From the NCBI RefSeq assembly GCF_038003045.1, contig NZ_JBBOOK010000001.1, positions 1 to 64,000 on the forward strand: a stretch of DNA of 64,000 nt. The letters run 5' to 3'. Position 1 is the first letter of the stretch. Each line of letters starts with the position of its first letter. Source of the stretch: Sporosarcina sp. FSL W7-1349. Lineage in GTDB: Bacteria; Bacillota; Bacilli; Bacillales_A; Planococcaceae. Below, in pieces: positions 35,189 through 43,894 of the stretch. Below the pieces are notes generated by a model, which saw only the letters and a program-made list of their open reading frames with translations, did not search any database and was not told the DNA's origin. Both the position numbers and the translations under genes were made by a program.

Positions 35189-36670
35189 TTATTTGCCGAT
35201 GCCGGAAAGGGAACCTTGCTCGGAACGCTGTAAGAATTCTTTGACATGGTCGACATATGGTTGTTTGTCGTAGCCGTTATATAGTGCGCCTGCCATACGA
35301 ACTGGATCGCCGAAGAAGAAACGCTCGTATAGAGTTTGGCGAGTACCGAATGCGCTCATGCAGACATCCCATGCCAAACGGTATAGCTTTACGCGGTCAT
35401 ACGCAGAGCCAGTTGCCGATTGCAGATATTTATCCAAATCAGGGCGGAGTTCCGAAGCGAAGTCTTTTTCGTTCGGGATTGCCATCAAGCCGCTTGCACC
35501 CATCAACTGCATGATTTCACTGAAGCGTGGGTAGATCTTAGGATAGTAGTTACGCGCCGCGTTTAACGGACCAAAATCTGGTGTCATGATACCCCAGCGG
35601 TCTTCTTTTGCATTCGCCTCGGAGGCTGTTACAAACGCTTTCATCGTCTCCAATGCAATGATAACTTCGGACATTTTCTCATGGATGTGCTGGAATTGCC
35701 CGATGTTGATCGTTTCCACCATCAATTGAAGAAGGCCGAGGATGAATTCTGTCTTCGCCACGTTTTTCGAAACAACTTGGTGTGTCATGTGAACAACTGC
35801 GTTACTTTCGTTGTACGCTTCGTTACATACTTGAACATCGCCTAGCGCAAATACGCGATTCCAAGGAACGACGACATCATCGAACACTACGATGGAATCC
35901 ATCTCCTCGAAACGGGAGCCTAGCGGATGGTCGAAATTGGATTTTCCATAATCGAACGACTCACGGCAGATGAATTTCAAGCCTGGTGTGTTGTTCGGGA
36001 TTGAGAATGCGTAAGCATATGGATTTTCTTCATCTGATTGTTTCAGCAAAGTGGAAGGGAATACCATGATTTCGTCAGTGATTCCGCCTTGTGTCGCAAG
36101 AAGGCGTGCCCCACGGATGACTACCCCTTCAGATGTTTTTTCAACGATACGCGCAGCGATGTACGGATCAGGCAGCTGCGCCGAGTTCAATGCACGGTTA
36201 ACTTGTGGTTGAATTAATGTATGCGTTAAGGACAAATCGTTCTCACGGCAATATTCATAGTAATCTTGCATATTTTTTTGATAGAACGGGTCTTGCTTTC
36301 CGAACATTTCCGATGCGGAACCGTATGCCATCATACCCGCATTGATATAGTCAGGGGAACGTCCCATCATTCCGTTGTTGTGGCGGGCCCATGTCTGGAT
36401 CATCGTCCGACGTTTTTCCAAGTCTTCTTTCGTTCTTGGTTGTAAGAATGATGTACCAACCTGATTTCCAGTCGTCGGGGATTTATAAGTCATGTAATCC
36501 TTTTTATCTGCATCGAATTGTAAATCGTATAGTTCTCCTTGCGTTTTCATAACTCCTTTAAACGCTGGGTGTTCGGAAATTTTCCCTTTCACCTGCTCAC
36601 CGTCGATCCACACATTCGCCTGTGCCTTGTCGACTCCATCGATATACTGCTGTCCTGTCTTAGCTCCCAT
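35189..36670 (-). CDS. hpaB: 4-hydroxyphenylacetate 3-monooxygenase, oxygenase component
   Basis: 493 aa from the ATG at 36670, with AAAGGAG upstream. A FADH2-dependent flavoprotein that ortho-hydroxylates 4-hydroxyphenylacetate to homoprotocatechuate with reduced flavin from HpaC. The acyl-CoA dehydrogenase-like fold is visible: RSPDYINAGM near 108, the VRIVEKTSEGVVIRGARLLATQG beta region near 180-200, FDHPLGSRFEEMD near 250, and a C-terminal helical domain. Transcribed divergently from the LysR gene; the intergenic region carries a perfect TATCATATATGATA palindrome. Confidence 0.93.
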   Translation of the reverse strand: MGAKTGQQYIDGVDKAQANVWIDGEQVKGKISEHPAFKGVMKTQGELYDLQFDADKKDYMTYKSPTTGNQVGTSFLQPRTKEDLEKRRTMIQTWARHNNGMMGRSPDYINAGMMAYGSASEMFGKQDPFYQKNMQDYYEYCRENDLSLTHTLIQPQVNRALNSAQLPDPYIAARIVEKTSEGVVIRGARLLATQGGITDEIMVFPSTLLKQSDEENPYAYAFSIPNNTPGLKFICRESFDYGKSNFDHPLGSRFEEMDSIVVFDDVVVPWNRVFALGDVQVCNEAYNESNAVVHMTHQVVSKNVAKTEFILGLLQLMVETINIGQFQHIHEKMSEVIIALETMKAFVTASEANAKEDRWGIMTPDFGPLNAARNYYPKIYPRFSEIMQLMGASGLMAIPNEKDFASELRPDLDKYLQSATGSAYDRVKLYRLAWDVCMSAFGTRQTLYERFFFGDPVRMAGALYNGYDKQPYVDHVKEFLQRSEQGSLSGIGK

Positions 36671-36780
36671 TTGTAAAACTCCTTTCAGTTTTTCATTCAA
36701 AATGAAACCGCATTCATTCCCAAATCAGAATTATTGAACCTTTCATTCAATTGAGGTTGTAATGACAATATACCACGTGC

Positions 36781-36794
36781 TATCATATATGATA
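36781..36794. promoter_or_regulatory. GntR-type operator in the hpaB promoter
   Basis: Perfect 14-bp palindrome TATCATATATGATA. On the minus strand it overlaps a candidate promoter TTATCA-17-TATATT. Same core as the sites at 40461-40487, 40639-40650, 47426-47449 and 49492-49507. Confidence 0.65.
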
Positions 36795-36861
36795 AATATA
36801 TATATGGTTTGTTTACTATATTTAATTCGTATATAAATGTGCTAGGAAGGGAGGAAAACAG

Positions 36862-37755
36862 TTGAACCTGAAACGGTTAGGCTATTTCGTCACGATAGTG
36901 GAAGAAGAGCAAATTACAAAAGCCGCGCAGAAATTGCATATGGCTCAACCACCGTTGAGTCAGCAGCTTAAACTATTGGAAGAAGAACTGGGCGTCCTTT
37001 TATTTGAACGGATCGGCCGGAAATTGGAACTTACAGAGCCGGGAAAAGTGCTATATGATAAGTCGAAAAAGCTGCTCTCTCAATATGAAGAGGCTTTCAT
37101 GGAAGTGGAGGAAGTGGCTAAAGGGATGAAAGGCGTCCTGTCCATTGGTACGGTGAAGTCCTGTTTCCCTTATGTACCGGGAAGGTTGCGGCAGTTCCGG
37201 GAACAGTTTCCTGATGTGACATTCAGATTAAAAGAAGGGGATACGTTCCGGATGACCGAGTATTTACGGAATCGGGAGATTGAACTGGGGATTGTCCGGA
37301 TGCCTTTGGAGATGGAAGACTTTTCATCGATTGCACTGCCATCTGAACCGTATGTCCTCGTTGCGCCGAAAAAATGGAATCAAAAAAAGAAAATCCGGAT
37401 GAAAGATGTCGCGGAGCTGCCTTTGCTCTTGCTCCATCGGGTTAAAGGGAGGGGACAATACGAACTGATTTTAGATGAATGCGCAAAGCACGGCTTTGAG
37501 CCATCAATCATCTGTGAGTGTCCGGACGCGGGGATGCTTCTTTCTTTGGCGCGGGAAGGAATCGGCTATGCGATGTTGCCAAAGTCCACTGTTGAATTCC
37601 TACTATATGAAGATCTGCAAATCACCGAGATCGAAGATTGTCTAATTCAGACGGAAGGTACGATCATCTGGTTGAAGGACCGGTACTTATCCAAGGCGGC
37701 AAGTCACTTTCTGGAAACCTTCCAACAATCGCAATTGACAGAGGCTCCTCTATAA
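36862..37755 (+). CDS. LysR-family regulator
   Basis: 297 aa from a TTG codon with GGGAGG upstream. Residues 1-60 are the LysR winged HTH (LGYFVTIVEEEQITKAAQKL, QPPLSQQLKLLEEELGVLLF); the rest is a periplasmic-binding-like effector domain. It is divergent from hpaB and 111 nt upstream of hpaD, so activation of the pathway by an aromatic acid is a reasonable inference; the inducer is not visible. Confidence 0.92.
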   Translation: MNLKRLGYFVTIVEEEQITKAAQKLHMAQPPLSQQLKLLEEELGVLLFERIGRKLELTEPGKVLYDKSKKLLSQYEEAFMEVEEVAKGMKGVLSIGTVKSCFPYVPGRLRQFREQFPDVTFRLKEGDTFRMTEYLRNREIELGIVRMPLEMEDFSSIALPSEPYVLVAPKKWNQKKKIRMKDVAELPLLLLHRVKGRGQYELILDECAKHGFEPSIICECPDAGMLLSLAREGIGYAMLPKSTVEFLLYEDLQITEIEDCLIQTEGTIIWLKDRYLSKAASHFLETFQQSQLTEAPL

Positions 37756-37805
37756 TAGAGATAGATATGAAAAAAAATAAAAGTAATTAAACTTTCAGAT
37801 ATCCA

Positions 37806-37836
37806 TTGCCTCTCCAGTAAGGGGAGAGTTTATAAT
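37806..37836 (+). promoter_or_regulatory. hpaD promoter with 19-bp spacer and internal inverted repeat
   Basis: TTGCCT (37806-37811), a 19-bp spacer, TATAAT (37831-37836). The spacer region contains CTCTCC/GGAGAG arms (37810-37815, 37823-37828), the geometry recognised by MerR-family activators. A merR gene follows hpaD. Confidence 0.6.
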
Positions 37837-37866
37837 GAAAACAATCACATCGGAGGAGGAATAAAA

Positions 37867-38853
37867 ATGACAAAGAAAAACTTTGATATTGTCCGGCTGC
37901 ATCACGCAGAAGTGACAGTGACGGACTTGGAGAAGGCAAGACATTTTTATTGTGAAGGACTTGGATTCATCGAAACGGAATCCGACGAAAATCATATTTA
38001 TCTGCGGGCTTTGGAAGATGCCAATCATCATACATTAATGTTGACGAAAGGTAAGCAGGCGAGCCTGAAGCATATTGCGTATCGTGTAAGCGCTGACAGC
38101 GATTTGGATGAGCTGGATAAACTGTTTACAGAACTAGGCGTGAAAAAGCGCTGGGTTCAGCCGGGAGAAGAAAAAGGGCAAGGTCGTGCGTTGCGTATCC
38201 AAGACCCGGGCGGTATTCCAGTCGAATTTTTCTTTGAAATGGATAAAGCAGAAAGAATGCTGCAGCAGTATCATCTGCAAGGCAATGTGAAGATTAAGAG
38301 GATTGACCATGCGAACTGCACTATCACGAACATCGACGAGCTATATGCATGGTACAGCGAAAATCTCGGTTTCCGGACGTCTGAATATACAGTAAAAGGC
38401 CACGGAGAAGACGAGAGAATTTGGGCTGCTTGGATGCACCGGAAGCCAAGTGTCCATGATTTGGCGCTCATTAGCGATAAAGGTCCTCGTTTCCACCATA
38501 CGGGCTTCTGGATGGATGACGCGAAATCAATTTTGGACGCATGTGATCATCTGGCCGGGCTCGGCTATTATGCGAATATCGAACGGTCTCCGGGCAGACA
38601 CGGCACATCCAATGCGTTTTTCGTCTATGTCCGCGATCCAGACGGCAACCGGATGGAATTATATACAGGAGACTACTTCACAAATGACCCAGATTGGGAG
38701 CCGATCAAATGGAATCTGGAAGACCCGCAGCGGGCAACGTTCTGGGGTGCCATGCCTCCGAAAACTTGGGTGGAAGAAGCGGTCCCTGTTGAAGATATCT
38801 TGACAGGTGAACTATTGCCGGTCCACACTATTAAAAAACCAGTGCAAGCATAA
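37867..38853 (+). CDS. hpaD: 3,4-dihydroxyphenylacetate 2,3-dioxygenase
   Basis: 328 aa, GGAGGAGG upstream of the ATG. A type I (vicinal oxygen chelate) extradiol dioxygenase like Brevibacterium HPCD and Arthrobacter MndD, cleaving homoprotocatechuate to 5-carboxymethyl-2-hydroxymuconate semialdehyde with Fe(II) or Mn(II). Metal ligands fit H148 (IDHANC), H210 or H211 (FHHTGFW) and E264 (MELYTGDY). Fe/Mn preference is not determinable. This differs from the LigB-type HpaD of E. coli. Its promoter has MerR-style geometry. Confidence 0.93.
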   Translation: MTKKNFDIVRLHHAEVTVTDLEKARHFYCEGLGFIETESDENHIYLRALEDANHHTLMLTKGKQASLKHIAYRVSADSDLDELDKLFTELGVKKRWVQPGEEKGQGRALRIQDPGGIPVEFFFEMDKAERMLQQYHLQGNVKIKRIDHANCTITNIDELYAWYSENLGFRTSEYTVKGHGEDERIWAAWMHRKPSVHDLALISDKGPRFHHTGFWMDDAKSILDACDHLAGLGYYANIERSPGRHGTSNAFFVYVRDPDGNRMELYTGDYFTNDPDWEPIKWNLEDPQRATFWGAMPPKTWVEEAVPVEDILTGELLPVHTIKKPVQA

Positions 38854-38862
38854 TGAAAGAGG

Positions 38863-38897
38863 CGTGTCAAAGATGAAAATCTTTGATACGTTTTTTT
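38863..38897 (+). terminator. Terminator of hpaD
   Basis: CGTGTCAAAGAT/ATCTTTGATACG stem (one G-U pair) with a short loop and T7. Confidence 0.85.
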
Positions 38898-38940
38898 GGT
38901 TTGATAAGATAATAGAAACGACGTGAAACGGGGCAATGAG

Positions 38941-39792
38941 ATGAAAAATAAATTTTCAATTGGCCAGATGTCCAAATTGCATAATACATCGATTAAAACA
39001 TTGCGCTATTATGACGAAATTGACTTATTCAAACCGAATGAAGTCGATCCGGAAACGGGCTACCGCTATTACTCCGTGGAACAGTTTAAACTGTTGGATA
39101 TCATCAACTATTTGAAAGCATTGGGCGTCCCGTTGAAGGATATCAAGAAACAAACGTCCAATCGGGATATGGACGATTTTATCGGAACGCTCCATACCCA
39201 TAAACGAACGATCGAAGACAAGATGCAAGAGTTGGAAATTGCGAAAAAGAAACTGGAAATTCGAATTGAAGAGCTCGAATCATTGAAAAAAATAGGACAG
39301 GTCGGCGTCCCCTTCATCAAAGAAATGGAGGAGCGGACAATCATCCAACTGCAGGAGGCAATCCAGTCCCATTATGATCTGGAGCTCTCCTTGCGGAAAT
39401 TAAACCGACAACATCAAGATTTTGCCTCTATTTTTATCGGCAAAGTCGGCCTCACATTGTCTGTTCATCGCTTCCAACGGAACTGCTTCTACGAATACGA
39501 CTCCATCTTCTTACTATTGGAAGAGGTGGAAAAATGGAAAGTCGTTCAGGACGTGGAGCTCGTCACAACGCTGCCGAAAGGGACGTATGCCTGCGTCTAT
39601 TTCCGCGGAGGCCATGAGATCGCACCGCAGTATGTAAAAGTTCTCCATCAATACATCTTGGACAATGGGCTAGAACCGATAGGGGATTTCATTATCCGAA
39701 CGATCGTGGATCAGTTCATTTCAAATAAGGAAGATGAGTTCTTGATGGAAATCCAAATTCCAGTCATAGGACCAAGCGCAAAAAAACACTGA
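38941..39792 (+). CDS. MerR-family regulator with GyrI-like effector domain (BmrR type)
   Basis: 283 aa from the ATG at 38941; an in-frame GTG at 38923 is possible. N-terminal MerR HTH (FSIGQMSKLHNTSIKTLRYY), dimerisation coiled coil near 80-120, and a C-terminal GyrI/BmrR-like ligand domain (LVTTLPKGTYACVYFRGGH). It is next to hpaD, whose promoter has the long spacer these activators act on. Ligand unknown. Its stop codon lies in the left arm of the terminator shared with gntR. Confidence 0.9.
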   Translation: MKNKFSIGQMSKLHNTSIKTLRYYDEIDLFKPNEVDPETGYRYYSVEQFKLLDIINYLKALGVPLKDIKKQTSNRDMDDFIGTLHTHKRTIEDKMQELEIAKKKLEIRIEELESLKKIGQVGVPFIKEMEERTIIQLQEAIQSHYDLELSLRKLNRQHQDFASIFIGKVGLTLSVHRFQRNCFYEYDSIFLLLEEVEKWKVVQDVELVTTLPKGTYACVYFRGGHEIAPQYVKVLHQYILDNGLEPIGDFIIRTIVDQFISNKEDEFLMEIQIPVIGPSAKKH

Positions 39793-39813
39793 TCCAAAAC
39801 GATCAGTGTTTTT
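39782..39813. terminator. Shared terminator of merR and gntR
   Basis: Perfect 13-bp stem AAAAACACTGATC/GATCAGTGTTTTT with a 6-nt loop; contains the stop codons of both convergent genes. Confidence 0.85.
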
Positions 39814-40453
39814 CACGTTTTTTGAATGCTTCCAAAGTGTTCATCTTGTGCTCGCGTGCGTATCCTTCGATCATGTCGCTGCCCGCCTGTTCTTTGATGA
39901 GTTGGATCAATTTCCGATGTTCTTCAATCGAGCGAGGTGTCCGGTTCGGTAAGAAGGTGAAACCGGTCTGGCGGACGATATCCAATCGATCCCAAGCCTC
40001 CTGAATATTTTTAATCAATAATTTGTTTGGACAGAACGAGTAAATGTAAAAATGGAATTCCCGATTCAGCTGACCGAGTTGATCCAGCTCATAGTTTTCC
40101 AATGTTTTTTTCATTTCTTCGTTAATGCTTTCCAATTTTTCAATGGCGTCCGACGGAATATGAGGAGCGCTTAAGGAAGTAGCATATCCCTCCAATAAAG
40201 CAAGCACCTCAAGAGTTTCCATATACAAATCTTTGTCAATTCCGCGGACAACCGCTCCAATATTCGGTTCGTATTGTATCAATTGTTCGGATTCCAATTG
40301 GTGGATCGCTTCACGGACCGGAATATGGCTTGAGCCAACCTCCTTTGCAATTTGGTCGATAATGATTCTTTGGCCAGGGGCATAGGTTCCATCAACAATT
40401 CTTGTACGAATTACTTTATACGCATATTGACGTTTATTCATTTTTGTTTTCAT
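39803..40453 (-). CDS. GntR-family (FadR/FCD) repressor of the aromatic regulon
   Basis: About 216 aa from ATG 40453; ATGs at 40459 and 40441 are alternatives and none has a good ribosome site. N-terminal GntR HTH (QRIIIDQIAKEVGSSHIPVREAIHQLE), then an FCD ligand domain (EVLALLEGYATSLSAPHIPSDA, NREFHFYIYSFCPNKLLI). Its promoter has the same architecture and palindrome as four other promoters in the island, pointing to autoregulation and control of the regulon. The inducer is likely an aromatic acid or intermediate. Confidence 0.9.
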   Translation of the reverse strand: MKTKMNKRQYAYKVIRTRIVDGTYAPGQRIIIDQIAKEVGSSHIPVREAIHQLESEQLIQYEPNIGAVVRGIDKDLYMETLEVLALLEGYATSLSAPHIPSDAIEKLESINEEMKKTLENYELDQLGQLNREFHFYIYSFCPNKLLIKNIQEAWDRLDIVRQTGFTFLPNRTPRSIEEHRKLIQLIKEQAGSDMIEGYAREHKMNTLEAFKKREKH

Positions 40454-40460
40454 ACTCATT

Positions 40461-40489
40461 ATGATATATGAATTTATATATGATTTCAA
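40461..40489 (-). promoter_or_regulatory. gntR promoter with operators
   Basis: Minus strand: TTGAAA (40489-40484), 17-bp spacer, TATCAT (40466-40461), with TATATGAT half-sites in the spacer. The -10 ends 8 nt from the ATG at 40453, so the mRNA may be leaderless. Confidence 0.65.
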
Positions 40490-40621
40490 TCTAAACTATA
40501 AGACGGCCTCAAGTATAACATATTCCTACTTCCTGCTTTCTTCAAAATGGTAAGGGAGAGCAAAATTATTTGGCAATTTGTCAAGTATCTTTCAAACTAT
40601 GGGAATATTTCTTAAAAGGTA

Positions 40622-40650
40622 TTGAAAACATATATTAAATGATATATGAT
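40622..40650 (+). promoter_or_regulatory. TRAP operon promoter with GntR operator
   Basis: TTGAAA (40622-40627), 17-bp spacer, TATGAT (40645-40650). The near-palindrome ATGATATATGAT (40639-40650) covers the -10. A nested inverted repeat follows between 40658 and 40757 (AATAAACC/GGTTTATT, ATTCAAT/ATTGAAT), probably a leader structure. Confidence 0.7.
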
Positions 40651-40776
40651 GATTTCTAATAAACCCCATTCAATACGATGTGAGAAACATCCGTCTTGTA
40701 AACGTTATCAATTGAATGAGGCATGTTTCGAATCTAGACGTATGAGGTTTATTAAATTTTAAAGGGAGTGAGTACT

Positions 40777-41880
40777 ATGATGGGGGCAATCAAAAACAAA
40801 AAGTATCTTGTATCATTTATGTTTCTTCTGATGATGAGCTTGATTCTGGCCGCATGCGGCGGGGGAAAACCGACCGAACAAGTGCCGGTATCCGGCTCTA
40901 GCGAAGGATCAAATGCAGGAAGCGACGCGGCTTCCGGGAAAGAAGCGGCACTCGATTTTTCACACTTCTTCCCACCAAGCCATGAGATGGAAACAGTTAT
41001 CGTCCAAGGTTTTGTGAAAGAAGTAGAAGAGGCGACTGGCGGGAATGTGAAAATTACATCCTACCCGGGTGCGTCTTTAGCTGCTCCGGATGGCCAATTT
41101 GATGCGGCGGCAACAGGAGCTGTTGACATCGCGATGAGCGTTAATAGTTACACTCCGAACCAATTTCCTATGACTTCTGTCATGGAGCTTTCTTTCTTGA
41201 GTAAAACAGGAGAGCAAGGTTCCAAAATGCTTTGGCAGCTTTACGAGGAATTCCCGGAATTTGAAGCGGAATATGCAGGAACGGTTCCACTATGGCTTTC
41301 CACTTCCGATCCTGGACAAATCTTCACGGTCGGAAAACCGGTTAAAAGCTATGAAGACCTAAAAGGAATGCGCATTCGATCTCCATCCGCGGAAACGAAT
41401 GAATGGTTGACGGCGCTTGGCGCTACACCAGTTTCGATGTCGATGAATGAAACCTATGAAGCGCTTGAAAAAGGCGTGGTAGACGGAACGATCGCACCTT
41501 GGGAGGCGATTGAAGGCTATAGCTTAGTAGACGTGATCGACTATGCAACAGTCGGGAACTTCTATATGACGACATTCTTTGTAACGATGAATGAAAATAG
41601 CTGGAACGAGCTTGGCGAGGAAAACCAAGCGGCCATCAAAGAATTGGTTGGAGAAAAAATGGCAGCCAAAGCTGGCGCTAACTTCGATGACGTAGGACAG
41701 CGTGCGATTGAGAAGGCAAAAGAAAAAGGTGTCGAAATCTATGAGCTGAGCGATGATGAAATGGCTGAGTGGAGTACCTTTATTAATCCTACGGTGGAAA
41801 AGTGGATTAAGAAAATGGAAGACAAAGGTTTACCAGGACAAGCGATTTATGATCGTGCAGTAGAGTTAGGCGCACAATAA
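40777..41880 (+). CDS. dctP: TRAP transporter solute-binding lipoprotein (DctP family)
   Basis: 367 aa, AAGGGAG upstream. Lipoprotein signal peptide with lipobox LAAC (Cys near 28), followed by a low-complexity Ser/Gly/Ala linker, then the DctP fold (LDFSHFFPPSHEMETVIVQGFVKEVEEA, LKGMRIRSPSAETNEWL, VDGTIAPWEAIEGY). It captures the substrate outside the membrane for DctQM. Operon position in the aromatic island and the shared operator suggest 4-hydroxyphenylacetate or a related acid, an inference. Confidence 0.93.
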   Translation: MMGAIKNKKYLVSFMFLLMMSLILAACGGGKPTEQVPVSGSSEGSNAGSDAASGKEAALDFSHFFPPSHEMETVIVQGFVKEVEEATGGNVKITSYPGASLAAPDGQFDAAATGAVDIAMSVNSYTPNQFPMTSVMELSFLSKTGEQGSKMLWQLYEEFPEFEAEYAGTVPLWLSTSDPGQIFTVGKPVKSYEDLKGMRIRSPSAETNEWLTALGATPVSMSMNETYEALEKGVVDGTIAPWEAIEGYSLVDVIDYATVGNFYMTTFFVTMNENSWNELGEENQAAIKELVGEKMAAKAGANFDDVGQRAIEKAKEKGVEIYELSDDEMAEWSTFINPTVEKWIKKMEDKGLPGQAIYDRAVELGAQ

Positions 41881-41897
41881 GACAGGGGTGGAAGCTT

Positions 41898-42401
41898 ATG
41901 GCGCAAACATTAAAAAAACTTGATAACTTATTAGATAAGTTATCAAGTTTTCAATTATTTTTATCGAATTGTTTTTTGATTTTTATGATGCTGATCATCA
42001 GTTTTGATGTGATTGGCCGAAACTTTTTCAATAAACCAATCGTAGGGACTTTTGAAATGACGGAGTTAAGTTCCGCATTGCTTGTTTTTTTTGCTTTAGC
42101 TATGACGCATCGACATAAAGAGCATATTAGCATCGACTTTGCGGTCACGAAATTGCCGGAAAAAGCAAGAAATTTATTGGAAGGAATAATAGAACTCGTT
42201 ATTTTTGTCACGCTACTCTTTATGGCTAATCAAGTGTTCGCGAATGCGGGACGGATCATGGAACGACAAACAACAACCAGTGATTTAGGTTGGCCAATGT
42301 ATCCGTTTCTCTATATCGCTACTTTTGGTCTAGGTGTTTTTGCACTCGTCGCATTAGTCAGTGCAATTAAATATTTTGCATCGGCGGTGAAGAAATCATG
42401 A
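41898..42401 (+). CDS. dctQ: TRAP transporter small membrane subunit
   Basis: 167 aa, AGGGGTGG upstream of the ATG. Four membrane helices typical of DctQ (LFLSNCFLIFMMLIISFDVIGRNFFN first helix; MTHRHKEHISIDF loop near 70). It joins DctM to bind DctP and drives uptake with the sodium or proton gradient. The stop overlaps the dctM start (ATGA), indicating translational coupling. Confidence 0.92.
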   Translation: MAQTLKKLDNLLDKLSSFQLFLSNCFLIFMMLIISFDVIGRNFFNKPIVGTFEMTELSSALLVFFALAMTHRHKEHISIDFAVTKLPEKARNLLEGIIELVIFVTLLFMANQVFANAGRIMERQTTTSDLGWPMYPFLYIATFGLGVFALVALVSAIKYFASAVKKS

Positions 42402-43702
42402 GTGCAGAAATGATTGGAGTCCTCGGGATTATTGCGTTACTCGTATTGTTCGCGTTAAAGGTACCCGTGAGCGTATCTTTAGTCATTGTGGGCACTGTCG
42501 GTATCGGATTCATCCGAAACTGGGAGACCGCGCTTGTTCAATTGGGGAGTACACCGTTCAGTACGGCTAGTTCCTATTCGTTGAGTGTCATTCCGCTATT
42601 CATTTTAATGGGGATGTTCTTGTCTTATAGTAAGTTTGGGAATGATTTGTATACAGCAGTCGATTCATGGATCGGACATGTCCGAGGCGGTCTTGCCATT
42701 ACGACAATCGGTACGAGTGCTCTATTTGCAGCGATTTCGGGTTCGGTCAATGCGACAACTGCGACAATGGCGAGAATTGCGTTGCCTGAAATGAAGAAAT
42801 ATAAGTATGACGAAGGCTTGTCGACTTCCGCTGTTGCGGCGGGGGGGACGTTGGGAATTTTGATTCCGCCAAGTGTCATTTTGGTTCTCTACGGTGTCTT
42901 AACAATGGAGCCGATTGGGAAATTATTGATAGCCGGAATTATTCCCGGGCTACTCCAGATGGCGCTCTTCATGGTAGTGATTTACCTCATCGTCGTAAGA
43001 AAACCTGAACTTGCACCCGTTACTCCGAGAAAACCATTTCTCGTCAAAGTAAAATCTTTGAATAGTGTGTGGCCGTTTGCTTCCTTATTTCTACTAAGTA
43101 TCGGTGGAATCTATTTTGGTTTCTTCACTCCGACTGAAGCGGGTGGGATTGGGGCATTCGGTGCGTTTTTACTGGCTGTCGTCACTAGAAGACTGAGCTG
43201 GGCGGATTTCAAAGCATCGTTGAATGAGACGACACGATTGACAGCGATGATGTTTTTCATTTTGATCGGTGCGGAGATTTTCAGTAAATTCTTGGCGTTA
43301 AGCCGTATACCGGTTTCCATTACACAATATGTCAGTGAACTGAATGTTTCTCCGATGCTAATCATGTTTTTCATCTTGGTCGTATACTTCGTTTTAGGTA
43401 TGTTCTTGGAAGGTTTGGCAATATTCGTCCTTACTCTACCCGTCGTCTACCCGCTTATCATTGAATTAGGATTCAATGGGGTATGGTTCGGGGTTGTCAT
43501 GGTACTTGTGATGAATATTGGCTTGGTGACACCGCCTCTTGGACTGAGTGTCTATATCATTAGCGGGGTCGCGAAAGAGATTCCGATTGAGAAAATCTTC
43601 CGTGGAGTTCTACCGATGTTGTTTGCAATGATTCTCTGTTTAGCACTTATTGTCCTATTCCCACAACTCGTGACATTCCTTCCGGATTTCATGAAGGGGT
43701 AA
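42398..43702 (+). CDS. dctM: TRAP transporter large membrane subunit
   Basis: 434 aa, about 12 membrane helices. Recognised by the DctM hallmarks: SVIPLFILMGMFLSYSKFG near 65-85, AISGSVNATTATMARIALPEM near 110-130, GTLGILIPPSVILVLYG near 148-165, and GLVTPPLGLSVYIISGVA near the C-terminus. It forms the elevator domain of the importer. Overlaps dctQ by 4 nt. Confidence 0.95.
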   Translation: MSAEMIGVLGIIALLVLFALKVPVSVSLVIVGTVGIGFIRNWETALVQLGSTPFSTASSYSLSVIPLFILMGMFLSYSKFGNDLYTAVDSWIGHVRGGLAITTIGTSALFAAISGSVNATTATMARIALPEMKKYKYDEGLSTSAVAAGGTLGILIPPSVILVLYGVLTMEPIGKLLIAGIIPGLLQMALFMVVIYLIVVRKPELAPVTPRKPFLVKVKSLNSVWPFASLFLLSIGGIYFGFFTPTEAGGIGAFGAFLLAVVTRRLSWADFKASLNETTRLTAMMFFILIGAEIFSKFLALSRIPVSITQYVSELNVSPMLIMFFILVVYFVLGMFLEGLAIFVLTLPVVYPLIIELGFNGVWFGVVMVLVMNIGLVTPPLGLSVYIISGVAKEIPIEKIFRGVLPMLFAMILCLALIVLFPQLVTFLPDFMKG

Positions 43703-43708
43703 CTATAC

Positions 43709-43752
43709 ATAGACTTTTGAAATCTGCTTTTGCAGTTTTCGAAAGTCTTTTT
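43709..43752 (+). terminator. Terminator of the TRAP operon
   Basis: AGACTTTTGAAA/TTTTCGAAAGTCT stem with inner CTGC/GCAG hairpin and T5. Confidence 0.85.
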
Positions 43753-43835
43753 ATTTCTACCCTTTCGCTCCAGCAAAATTTGTCTTAGAATTAATTTACC
43801 TCCGACAATTATTGTTGTATACAGAAGCTTTAGAA

Positions 43836-43857
43836 ATCTTTACTATAGTGTATAAGA
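43836..43857 (+). promoter_or_regulatory. Imperfect inverted repeat before the second HpaB-family gene
   Basis: ATCTTTAC (43836-43843) and GTATAAGAT (43849-43857) form gapped inverted arms 38 nt before the start; no ATCATATATGAT palindrome is present here. Possible activator site of the regulator encoded next. Confidence 0.3.
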
Positions 43858-43894
43858 TGATAGAAAATAATGATAAATTGAAGGAGCGGATACT

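Noticed and set aside
34265..35233. Overlapping ORFs of 65-175 codons with repeating peptides
   Set aside because: They come from the 82-bp tandem array, exist in several frames, use repeat ATGs and have no ribosome site; the period is not a multiple of 3.
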